NCBI GenBank assembly: GCA_029934175.1
Contig: JAOZMT010000192.1
Span: 1-5,300 of the forward strand
Length of the DNA stretch: 5,300 bases
Direction of reading: 5' to 3'
Origin: Victivallales bacterium
Lineage (GTDB): Bacteria; Verrucomicrobiota; Lentisphaeria; Victivallales; JAUVCU01
This document shows, piece after piece, positions 1-5,183 of the stretch. Numbering within the stretch: the stretch's first letter is position 1; each line of letters starts with the position of its first letter. The notes below the pieces were generated by a model. That model was not told the DNA's origin. It saw only the letters and a list, made by a program, of their open reading frames with translations, and did no database searches. Position numbers and translations under genes: made by a program.

Positions 1-26
1 TGTAGGACTATGGACTGTAGGACTAT
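1..26. repeat. Left arm of a 26-bp perfect inverted repeat
   Basis: Seen directly: the first 26 bases are the exact reverse complement of 328-353, and both are built from the unit TAGTCCA/TAGTCCTA (here read as TAGGACTA and TGGACTG). The repeat touches the window edge, so it may continue upstream as a longer array. The two arms enclose the small ORF at 105-287 and could be the ends of a small non-autonomous element, an invertible segment, or two copies of an abundant intergenic repeat lying in opposite orientation. No recombinase gene is present in the window. Confidence 0.85.
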
Positions 27-52
27 AAAATTTGAAAATGTTTGCCTTTTGC

Positions 53-80
53 TTGAAATATGCGAAATGTGCAGTATTTA
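53..80 (+). promoter_or_regulatory. Possible sigma-70-type promoter for the small ORF
   Basis: TTGAAA (53-58) and TATTTA (75-80) are separated by 16 bases and lie just upstream of a good ribosome binding site (AGAGGAG, 91-97). Overlapping A/T-rich alternatives for the -10 (TATTAT 79-84, TATAAA 82-87) fit the spacing less well. In DNA this AT-rich such matches arise easily by chance. The spacer contains the intergenic copy of the recurrent 13-bp motif (61-73). Confidence 0.25.
61..73 (+). repeat. Recurrent 13-bp motif, copy 1 (intergenic)
   Basis: TGCGAAATGTGCA matches TGCGRNNTGTGCA exactly. This is the only copy outside a protein gene, lying 44 bases before the first ATG. It cannot be explained by protein sequence, so it is the key evidence that the motif is conserved as DNA. 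Confidence 0.8.
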
Positions 81-104
81 TTATAAATAAAGAGGAGTTT
101 GAAT

Positions 105-287
105 ATGTTAGTAGAAGCAATTAGGGAAAACAATGAGATAAAAATTATAAATTTTCCAAAAAATAAATTTAAAGGGAGTCATTGGAAATTAAATATTGAA
201 TCTATAGAAGAAATAAATGATAATTCTTTTAAAGATTTACTCAAAGAAACTGCAGGAATATTAACAGAAAATAATAATAATAATTAG
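105..287 (+). CDS. Small protein of 60 residues, possibly a truncated antitoxin-like protein
   Basis: This ORF encodes a small, charged, Lys/Glu/Asn-rich protein with no signal peptide or membrane segment. ATG 105 is chosen over an in-frame TTG at 99 because AGAGGAG (91-97) is well spaced for it. The N-terminal half (about residues 5-35) looks like short beta strands. The C-terminal part holds the segment KDLLKETAGIL, which loosely recalls the Glu-Thr-x-Gly-Ile stretch before the toxin-binding tail of some VapB/RelB-type antitoxins. That resemblance is a weak inference from memory. The protein then ends abruptly in five Asn residues from an (AAT)5 run (270-284), and its TAG stop is the first triplet of the tandem repeat array. 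Those features suggest the original 3' end was lost. No toxin gene follows. It may be a real small protein, an eroded antitoxin remnant, or a decaying ORF. Confidence 0.5.
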   Translation: MLVEAIRENNEIKIINFPKNKFKGSHWKLNIESIEEINDNSFKDLLKETAGILTENNNNN

Positions 288-353
288 TCCTATAGTCCAT
301 AGTCCTATTGTCAATAGTCCATAGTCAATAGTCCTACAGTCCATAGTCCTACA
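285..353. repeat. Tandem array of a 7/8-bp unit, TAGTCCA / TAGTCCTA
   Basis: Nine contiguous units can be read: TAGTCCTA, TAGTCCA, TAGTCCTA, TTGTCAA, TAGTCCA, TAGTCAA, TAGTCCTA, CAGTCCA, TAGTCCTA. The lengths alternate mostly 8 and 7, with single-base variants in the middle. The first unit supplies the stop codon of the small ORF. The array ends 6 bases before the ribosome binding site of the next gene. It resembles in style the short tandem heptanucleotide repeats described in cyanobacteria, though the unit differs. There are no unique spacers, so it is not CRISPR. Confidence 0.9.
328..353. repeat. Right arm of the 26-bp perfect inverted repeat
   Basis: These 26 bases are the exact reverse complement of 1-26. 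They are also the last units of the tandem array at 285-353. If a transcript spanned both arms they could pair into a long stem around the small ORF. Confidence 0.85.
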
Positions 354-369
354 AAAAAAGGAGAAAGTT

Positions 370-2277
370 ATGTCGTTAAAAGAAATTAAAGAAATGTCGA
401 GGTTTTATGGGAAAGATGCAAGATTTGTTCTTGCTGGTGGTGGAAATACTTCGTTTAAAGATGAAAATTATCTTTTCGTTAAACCTAGTGGTGTTAGATT
501 AGCTGATATTGAAGAAGAAAATTTTGTAAAAATGGATCGTAAACAAGTTCAAGAGCTTTTTACCTTTACTGCTCCTAGCAATAAAGATGAAAGAGAAGCT
601 ATTGTAAAAGAAAAAATGGCAAATGCTGTTTCTAAAGACTCGACTGGTCGTCCTTCTGTAGAAGCTCCGTTGCATGAACTTTTAAAATTTAAATTTGTAG
701 TTCATTTGCATCCTGCTCTTGTTAATGGTATGACTTGTGGAATTACTGGTGCTGCGAAGTGTGCAGAATTTTTTCCTAATGCATTATGGTGCGATTATGT
801 AGATCCAGGCTTTACGCTTGCAAAATATATCTATGAAGAAGTAACAAAATATGAAGCAAAAAATAATAAGCAACCAAGTGTTATTTTTCTGAAAAATCAT
901 GGCGTTTTTGTTGGTGGTAATACTAAAAAAGAAATAGATGATATTTATTCAAATATGATGAATAAATTAGAAGAATATTATAAAGAGTGTGGTGTTGAGA
1001 CAAAATTAATTACTGGAGAATTTGATACAGATAAAGTTGTAGAAGTTGCTCCACGCTTAAGAGGACTATTGTCTAATGAATCTGCGAAGTGTGCAATTAT
1101 TTCAGCACCATCATTCCAAGTTTCAACAGGTCCACTTACTCCAGACCATATTGTTTATGCAAAATCTTATGCTCTAATATCTGACGCTCCAGATGAAACT
1201 GCGATTTGTGCATTTAAAGAACAAAATGGATATAATCCTTTAGTTGTATCTATCCCATCAAAAACTTTACTTTGTGCAGGTGCAACTTATAAAGATGCAA
1301 AGACAGTATTAACTCTTGCGGAAGATGCAGGTTTAGTGCAACAATTAACAGAAGCTTTTGGAGGTCCTGTATATTTAGAAGATGCAAATAGAGAATTTAT
1401 AGAAAACTGGGAAGTTGAATCTTATCGTAAGAAAGTAGGAGCTACAAGTAGTGCTGGCAGAATGCAAGGTAAACTAGCGGTTGTTACTGGTGGTGCACAA
1501 GGTTTTGGATATGGTGTCGCTGAAGAATTATTGAAAGAAGGAGCAACGGTTGCTATTGCAGATTTAAATATTGATGGTGCTGAAAAAGCTGTAGAAAATC
1601 TTTGTGATGAATATGGTATAAACCGTGCTTTTGCTGTAGCTGTTAATGTTTCTGATGAAGATTCTGTTGATAATATGGTAAAGGATATTGTTTTAAAAGC
1701 AGGTGGTATAGATTTATTTGTTGCAAATGCTGGAGTTGTTAGAGCTGGCTCTGTGAAAGAAATATCTAAAAGAGATTGGGATTTTGTTACAAATATAAAT
1801 TACAACGGCTATTATTTATGCACAAAATATGTGGCTCGTATAATGGCAGAACAAAACAAATATAGCAATGAATGGACTGATATTGTTCAAATTAGTTCTA
1901 AAAGTGGGCTTGTTGGTAGCAATAAAAATGGTGCTTATGCAGGTAGTAAATTTGGTGGAATTGGTTTAACTCAAAGTTTTGCTTTAGAACTTGTTGAAGA
2001 TAATATCAAAGTAAATAGTATTTGTCCAGGAAACTTTTTTGATGGTCCTCTTTGGAGCGATCCAGAAAAAGGTTTATTTAAATTATATTTAGAAACTGGT
2101 AAAGTTGAAGGAGCTAAAAATATTGAAGATGTTAAAAAGTTTTATGAATCAAAAGTCCCTATGAACAGAGGTTGTCTGCCTGTTGATGTAACAAAAGCTA
2201 TTATCTACACTGTAGAACAACAATATGAAACAGGACAAGCAATTCCTGTAACTGGTGGACAGGTAATGTTGAACTAA
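370..2277 (+). CDS. Bifunctional class II aldolase / short-chain dehydrogenase fusion
   Basis: A 635-residue cytoplasmic two-domain enzyme. The N-terminal class II aldolase/adducin domain (about 1-330) shows the GGGNTS phosphate-binding loop (23-28), Glu99, the zinc ligands in HLHP (His112, His114) and NHG (His177), and GPLTPDH (254-260), typical of these fusions. The C-terminal SDR domain (about 366-635) has the Rossmann motif TGGAQGFG (373-380), NAG (453-455), the Ser509/510 region and the catalytic Tyr523-x3-Lys527. Its end (VPMNRGC, TGQAIPVTGGQ) resembles sorbitol-6-phosphate dehydrogenases. The family includes the rhamnulose-1-phosphate aldolase/lactaldehyde dehydrogenase fusion of rhamnose catabolism, usually near 680 residues. 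No rhamnose or sorbitol genes are nearby, so the substrate is unassigned. AGGAG at 359-363 fixes the start. Three copies of the recurrent 13-bp motif fall in this gene. It overlaps the peptidase gene by one base, suggesting co-translation. Confidence 0.93.
   Translation: MSLKEIKEMSRFYGKDARFVLAGGGNTSFKDENYLFVKPSGVRLADIEEENFVKMDRKQVQELFTFTAPSNKDEREAIVKEKMANAVSKDSTGRPSVEAPLHELLKFKFVVHLHPALVNGMTCGITGAAKCAEFFPNALWCDYVDPGFTLAKYIYEEVTKYEAKNNKQPSVIFLKNHGVFVGGNTKKEIDDIYSNMMNKLEEYYKECGVETKLITGEFDTDKVVEVAPRLRGLLSNESAKCAIISAPSFQVSTGPLTPDHIVYAKSYALISDAPDETAICAFKEQNGYNPLVVSIPSKTLLCAGATYKDAKTVLTLAEDAGLVQQLTEAFGGPVYLEDANREFIENWEVESYRKKVGATSSAGRMQGKLAVVTGGAQGFGYGVAEELLKEGATVAIADLNIDGAEKAVENLCDEYGINRAFAVAVNVSDEDSVDNMVKDIVLKAGGIDLFVANAGVVRAGSVKEISKRDWDFVTNINYNGYYLCTKYVARIMAEQNKYSNEWTDIVQISSKSGLVGSNKNGAYAGSKFGGIGLTQSFALELVEDNIKVNSICPGNFFDGPLWSDPEKGLFKLYLETGKVEGAKNIEDVKKFYESKVPMNRGCLPVDVTKAIIYTVEQQYETGQAIPVTGGQVMLN
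753..765 (+). repeat. Recurrent 13-bp motif, copy 2
   Basis: TGCGAAGTGTGCA in the aldolase domain, encoding Ala129-Lys-Cys-Ala132 in the helix that follows the zinc-binding HLHP segment. Lys is AAG although AAA dominates in this gene. Confidence 0.8.
1083..1095 (+). repeat. Recurrent 13-bp motif, copy 3
   Basis: TGCGAAGTGTGCA, identical to copy 2, encoding Ala239-Lys-Cys-Ala242 shortly before the GPLTPDH motif of the aldolase domain. Confidence 0.8.
1200..1212 (+). repeat. Recurrent 13-bp motif, copy 4
   Basis: TGCGATTTGTGCA, encoding Ala278-Ile-Cys-Ala281 near the end of the aldolase domain. A partial match with only the right half (TTTGTGCA) follows at 1271-1278. Confidence 0.75.
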
Positions 2278-3392
2278 TGTCTATTAAAAATAAAGGGCGT
2301 TTAATTTACGCCGCTAGTCTTAATTCTGCTGATATGCTTTATGCCTGTGGTTTTAAAGCTCCAGATAATTTTATTTACTTTGAGGTTGGCGATTTAAAAG
2401 CTATTGTCGCTTCTCCTCTTGAATATAATCGAGCTTGCAATGAAGTAAAAAGTGGAATTGAGGTTTTTAGCACAGATGATTTTAAAGGTAAAAAAGTAAC
2501 GCTAAAACTTCTTGAATTAAGCAAAAAACAATCTATTCAGTGTTGGCAAGTCCCTAAAGATTTTCCATTATATATTGCAGACTTTTTGAGAGACAAAAAT
2601 ATCAAAATAGAATGCGTAGAGGAAGAATTTTTTGCGACTCGTGCAAATAAATCTAATAATGAAATTTCATTGATAACTGAAGGTTTAAGAGTTGCGGAGT
2701 GTGCAATGAGTAGAGTTGTCGATATACTCAAGGAATCGACGATTGATAATGAAGGTTTTTTGCGATTTGAGCAAAAAGTTTTAACATCTGAGAAGTTACG
2801 CATTGAAATTGAAATTGAATCAATAAAAAATGGTGCAATAGCAATTGAAACAATTACATCATCAGGATTACAAACTTCCGAGCCACATAATATTGGAAAT
2901 GGTGCGATTTGTGCAAATCAGCCTATTGTTGTCGATATTTTCCCTCGTATGTCAGGTTCAGGTTATTGGGGAGATTTAACAAGAACTTATGTAAAGGGAA
3001 AACCATCAGATGAATTGCAAAGAGCTTATGATGCTGTGAAACTAGCTAGAGATAATGCGAAGTGTGCAGTTAAAGCAGGAGTTAAAGCATCTGATATTCA
3101 TAAAATAGCATTTGATACATTAAAAGAAGCAGGTTTTCCTACTGGAGTTTCACAAAAAAAACATTATGGTTTTATTCATGGAGTTGGACATGGTGTAGGA
3201 CTTGAAATACACGAAGGTCCACGAGTTTCTCCTTTAAATCAAGATACTTTGAAAGCAGGGAATGTAATAACTATTGAGCCTGGTTTATATTATCCTGAAT
3301 GGGGAGGAATTAGGTTAGAAGATATGGTTGTTGTAGAAGAAAGTGGCTGTAAAGAATTAAATAAGATTGATACATTTTTTATAATAGATTAA
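2277..3392 (+). CDS. M24 family metallopeptidase (Xaa-Pro aminopeptidase / creatinase-like)
   Basis: A 371-residue soluble protein with the two-part layout of aminopeptidase P/prolidase-type enzymes. The N-terminal creatinase-like region (about 1-125) is poorly conserved. The pita-bread catalytic domain (about 130-371) keeps all five expected metal ligands: Asp220 (VVDIFPR), Asp233 (WGDLTRTY), His305 (GVGHGVGL), Glu334 (TIEPGLYY) and Glu348 (IRLEDM). It also keeps His204 and His312 around the active site. An active dinuclear metal hydrolase that releases residues next to proline is the simplest reading, but M24 members also include non-peptidase hydrolases. Translation starts at the ATG inside TAATG, sharing one base with the stop of the aldolase-dehydrogenase gene. 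There is no well-placed ribosome binding site (AGG at 2261-2263 is 13 bases away), so termination-reinitiation coupling is likely. The gene ends 5 bases from a convergent tRNA. Confidence 0.9.
   Translation: MSIKNKGRLIYAASLNSADMLYACGFKAPDNFIYFEVGDLKAIVASPLEYNRACNEVKSGIEVFSTDDFKGKKVTLKLLELSKKQSIQCWQVPKDFPLYIADFLRDKNIKIECVEEEFFATRANKSNNEISLITEGLRVAECAMSRVVDILKESTIDNEGFLRFEQKVLTSEKLRIEIEIESIKNGAIAIETITSSGLQTSEPHNIGNGAICANQPIVVDIFPRMSGSGYWGDLTRTYVKGKPSDELQRAYDAVKLARDNAKCAVKAGVKASDIHKIAFDTLKEAGFPTGVSQKKHYGFIHGVGHGVGLEIHEGPRVSPLNQDTLKAGNVITIEPGLYYPEWGGIRLEDMVVVEESGCKELNKIDTFFIID
2693..2705 (+). repeat. Recurrent 13-bp motif, copy 5
   Basis: TGCGGAGTGTGCA in the peptidase gene, encoding Ala140-Glu-Cys-Ala143 in the first helix of the catalytic domain. 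Confidence 0.75.
2903..2915 (+). repeat. Recurrent 13-bp motif, copy 6
   Basis: TGCGATTTGTGCA, identical to copy 4 in a different gene, encoding Ala210-Ile-Cys-Ala213 in the loop just before metal ligand Asp220. Confidence 0.75.
3056..3068 (+). repeat. Recurrent 13-bp motif, copy 7
   Basis: TGCGAAGTGTGCA, identical to copies 2 and 3 although in a different gene, encoding Ala261-Lys-Cys-Ala264 in a helix between the metal-ligand regions of the peptidase. Confidence 0.8.
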
Positions 3393-3397
3393 AAAAA
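3391..3397 (-). terminator. Possible T-run terminator of the tRNA gene
   Basis: On the minus strand seven T's follow directly after the encoded CCA. The GC-rich T arm and acceptor stem precede this run, so the end of the tRNA could itself act as a terminator hairpin. On the plus strand the same bases form the last two bases of the peptidase stop codon and its 3' flank. Confidence 0.35.
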
Positions 3398-3473
3398 TGG
3401 TATCCCCGGCAGGATTCGAACCTGCGACCCTTTGATTAGAAATCAAATGCTCTATCCTCTGAGCTACGGGAAC
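3398..3473 (-). tRNA. tRNA-Arg (anticodon UCU)
   Basis: A 76-base minus-strand gene folds as a complete cloverleaf. The acceptor stem GTTCCCG/CGGGGAT includes wobble pairs, including one at its terminal pair. The D arm is GCTC/GAGC. The anticodon stem TTTGA/TCAAA encloses the loop TTTCTAA with anticodon TCT at 3440-3438. The variable loop has five bases, the T arm is GCAGG/CCTGC around TTCGAAT, the discriminator is A, and CCA is encoded. UCU reads AGA/AGG, the main arginine codons expected in an AT-rich genome. It is transcribed against the peptidase gene and away from dapF, and its 3' end is 5 bases from the peptidase stop codon. Confidence 0.97.
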
Positions 3474-3494
3474 ACATCTTAATTAAGAAGTAGT

Positions 3495-3522
3495 AATGTA
3501 GCATTATTATTGAAAAAGTAAA
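3495..3522 (-). promoter_or_regulatory. Possible promoter for tRNA-Arg
   Basis: Reading the minus strand, TTTACT (3522-3517) and TACATT (3500-3495) are spaced by 16 bases and lie about 20 bases before the tRNA 5' end, where a promoter is needed. The hexamers are imperfect and the region is very AT-rich. No convincing plus-strand promoter for dapF could be picked out in the same 77-base gap. Confidence 0.25.
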
Positions 3523-3550
3523 GTAAATTAAAAAAAAATAACTAAAAAAA

Positions 3551-4351
3551 ATGAAAAACGAATATTATAAAATGCACGGAGCAGGCAATGATTTCATTGT
3601 AACCTTTGAAGAAAAGGAGTCAAAAAATTACAATAAAAATTTTATAACAAAGATTTGTAATCGTAGGCTTGGAATTGGTGGAGATGGTTTTATCTCAATA
3701 TCTAATTCTAAAACTGTTGATTATAAAATGAATTTTTATAATTGTGATGGCTCACAAGCTGGTATGTGTGGTAATGGTCTAAGATGTGCAAGTAAATATG
3801 TTTATGATCATATAAATCCATTACAAAAGATTGTATTTGAGACAAAGTCAGGTAATTTAACAACAGAGATATTATCAAATAAAGATATAAAAATAGAAAT
3901 CCCTATCATTTCTTCAATGGAAAAAATAAATCATAATAATGAATTTATTTTCTATGGTAATACAGGTGTTCCTCATGTTGTAAAAATAGTTGATGATGTT
4001 GAAGAAGTAAATATTTTGACAAAAGGAAGAGATATTCGATATTCAGATTATTTTATGCCAAATGGAACAAATGTAAACTTTATAGAGTTATCAAAAGAGA
4101 AAAACAAACCTGTAAAAATAAGAACTTATGAACGAGGAGTTGAAGAAGAAACTCTAGCCTGTGGAACAGGAATTGCGGCTTGTGCAATTGTTTTAAATAA
4201 ATTTTATAACTTTGAATCTTGTATTAAATTTAAAACAGTAGGAGACGATATTTTAAACATTGAATTTGATAAAAATAAAGTTTATTTAATAGGAAATGCT
4301 GTTGAAGTTTTTAAAGTTAACAACTGGGAATATCAAGAAAATGAAAAATAA
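3551..4351 (+). CDS. dapF: Diaminopimelate epimerase
   Basis: A 266-residue cytoplasmic, cofactor-independent epimerase that interconverts LL- and meso-diaminopimelate for lysine and peptidoglycan synthesis. It has near-standard length and both catalytic cysteines: Cys73 in GMCGNGLRC and Cys204 in LACGTG. The N-terminal signature KMHGAGNDF (7-15), FYNCDGS (62-68), the NGTNVNF segment (171-177) and the YERGVEEET stretch (193-201) all match the substrate-binding regions of the family. The start is set by that signature, seven residues in. No Shine-Dalgarno sequence precedes it, only an A-rich leader (3530-3550), so initiation may be leaderless or rely on the unstructured leader. It overlaps mazG by 11 bases, indicating one transcript. 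The motif copy at 4174-4186 lies only four residues beyond the second catalytic Cys. Confidence 0.96.
   Translation: MKNEYYKMHGAGNDFIVTFEEKESKNYNKNFITKICNRRLGIGGDGFISISNSKTVDYKMNFYNCDGSQAGMCGNGLRCASKYVYDHINPLQKIVFETKSGNLTTEILSNKDIKIEIPIISSMEKINHNNEFIFYGNTGVPHVVKIVDDVEEVNILTKGRDIRYSDYFMPNGTNVNFIELSKEKNKPVKIRTYERGVEEETLACGTGIAACAIVLNKFYNFESCIKFKTVGDDILNIEFDKNKVYLIGNAVEVFKVNNWEYQENEK
4174..4186 (+). repeat. Recurrent 13-bp motif, copy 8
   Basis: TGCGGCTTGTGCA in dapF, encoding Ala209-Ala-Cys-Ala212 right after the catalytic ACGTG loop. DapF proteins favour small residues here, so this copy could partly reflect protein conservation and is the weakest of the eight. Confidence 0.6.
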
Positions 4352-5123
4352 AAACATAGACAGATTGATAGAAATATTAGCTCAATTACGAGCTCCTGAA
4401 GGATGTCCTTGGGATCGAAAACAAACACACAAAAGCCTTGTTGAGAGTCTTTATGAAGAGGTTGCAGAACTCGCAGACGCCATAGAGGATAATGATAAAG
4501 ATGGGATATGTGAAGAACTAGGAGACTTGTTATTGCATATAGTATTTCACTCTCAAATAGCTAATGAAAATAGTCATTTTGATTTTGATAAGGTTGCAGA
4601 AGTTGTATCTAAAAAAATGATTAATCGCCATCCTCATGTATTTAGAGGCGATAAAATAGATAATGCAAAAGATGTAATAACATCATGGGAAAAAATTAAA
4701 AAAGAAGAGAAAAAAGGAAAAAGAGAATCTATTTTAGATGGAGTTCCACGCAATTTATCGAGTTTATTAAAAGCTAGAAAAGTTCAAAAGAAAGTAGCCC
4801 ATTACGGTTTTGATTGGCGGTCAGAGCAAGAAGTTGTCAACAAAATAGAAGAAGAGTTACTAGAAGTAAAAGAAGCAATAGCATCAGGTAATCAAGAGCA
4901 TATTGATGAAGAAATAGGAGATTTATTATTTGCAGTCGTTAATTTATCAAGGTTTCGAAAGCGAGATTCAGCAGAGCAATTGTTAGCAAAAGGAGTAAAT
5001 AAATTCATCATAAGATTCCAATATATAGAAAAAGAATTAGAAAAAGCAAATATAAGCCTTGAAGATGCAAGCATAGAAGAAATGGAAAAACTTTGGAATC
5101 AAGCAAAAAAACAAAGTTGTTAA
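4341..5123 (+). CDS. mazG: Nucleoside triphosphate pyrophosphohydrolase MazG
   Basis: A 260-residue cytoplasmic enzyme of the all-alpha NTP pyrophosphatase family, which hydrolyses nucleoside triphosphates to monophosphate and pyrophosphate to clean the nucleotide pool and, in some bacteria, tune stress signalling. Both tandem MazG domains are present. The first has CPWD (22-25), the metal-binding EEVAE (39-43) with ELGD (59-62), and NRHPHVF (95-101). The second has EELLE (171-175) with EIGD (191-194) and the closing KFIIRF segment (221-226). ATG 4341 is chosen because family members begin a few residues before the IDRLIEI stretch. An upstream in-frame ATG at 4296 would add 15 residues and lengthen the dapF overlap to 56 bases. 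A weak GGGAA (4326-4330) precedes the start. No copy of the recurrent 13-bp motif occurs in this gene. Confidence 0.95.
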   Translation: MKNKNIDRLIEILAQLRAPEGCPWDRKQTHKSLVESLYEEVAELADAIEDNDKDGICEELGDLLLHIVFHSQIANENSHFDFDKVAEVVSKKMINRHPHVFRGDKIDNAKDVITSWEKIKKEEKKGKRESILDGVPRNLSSLLKARKVQKKVAHYGFDWRSEQEVVNKIEEELLEVKEAIASGNQEHIDEEIGDLLFAVVNLSRFRKRDSAEQLLAKGVNKFIIRFQYIEKELEKANISLEDASIEEMEKLWNQAKKQSC

Positions 5124-5165
5124 GTTTCTAAATAATTAATAAACAATTTTTTAAAACCTGGGAAC

Positions 5166-5183
5166 GCTGAGCTCCTGCTCGGC
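5166..5183 (+). terminator. GC-rich hairpin after mazG, possible terminator or dispersed repeat
   Basis: GCTGAGC (5166-5172), loop TCCT, GCTCGGC (5177-5183) form a seven-pair stem with one G-U wobble in plus-strand RNA. The wobble becomes an A-C mismatch in minus-strand RNA, which favours function on the mazG transcript. It starts 42 bases after the mazG stop. No clean T-run follows (TTAATATT instead), so it is not a textbook intrinsic terminator. Its GC content contrasts sharply with the flanks and suits a dispersed palindromic repeat. A second AT-only palindrome, AATATT-AA-AATATT, follows at 5186-5199. Confidence 0.45.

Noticed and set aside
99..104. TTG start two codons before the small ORF's ATG
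   Set aside because: It sits only one base after the ribosome binding site, whereas ATG 105 is properly spaced.
285..353. CRISPR-like array
   Set aside because: Units are 7-8 bp, contiguous and without unique spacers; no cas genes are present.
1266..1278. Ninth copy of the 13-bp motif
   Set aside because: Only the right half (TTTGTGCA) matches; the TGCG half is absent. The same holds for the TGTGCA near 3784 in dapF, which encodes the family-conserved GLRCA segment.
370..2277. Frameshift or gene fusion artefact between aldolase and dehydrogenase domains
   Set aside because: This two-domain fusion is a known family and the reading frame is continuous, with catalytic residues intact in both halves.
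2537..2803. 88-codon open frame on the minus strand inside the peptidase gene
   Set aside because: It lies wholly within a well-supported gene, has no ribosome binding site or recognisable domain, and reads like an antisense shadow.
753..4186. Ala-x-Cys-Ala as a functional protein motif such as a metal or redox site
   Set aside because: It occurs in unrelated folds with fixed synonymous codons, and one copy is intergenic, so protein function does not explain it.
4296..4340. Upstream start for mazG giving 15 extra residues
   Set aside because: The extra residues do not resemble MazG N-termini, and the 4341 start matches the family and gives a short overlap with dapF.
4892..5074. 60-codon open frame on the minus strand inside mazG
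   Set aside because: It is antisense to the conserved second MazG domain and shows no coding features of its own.
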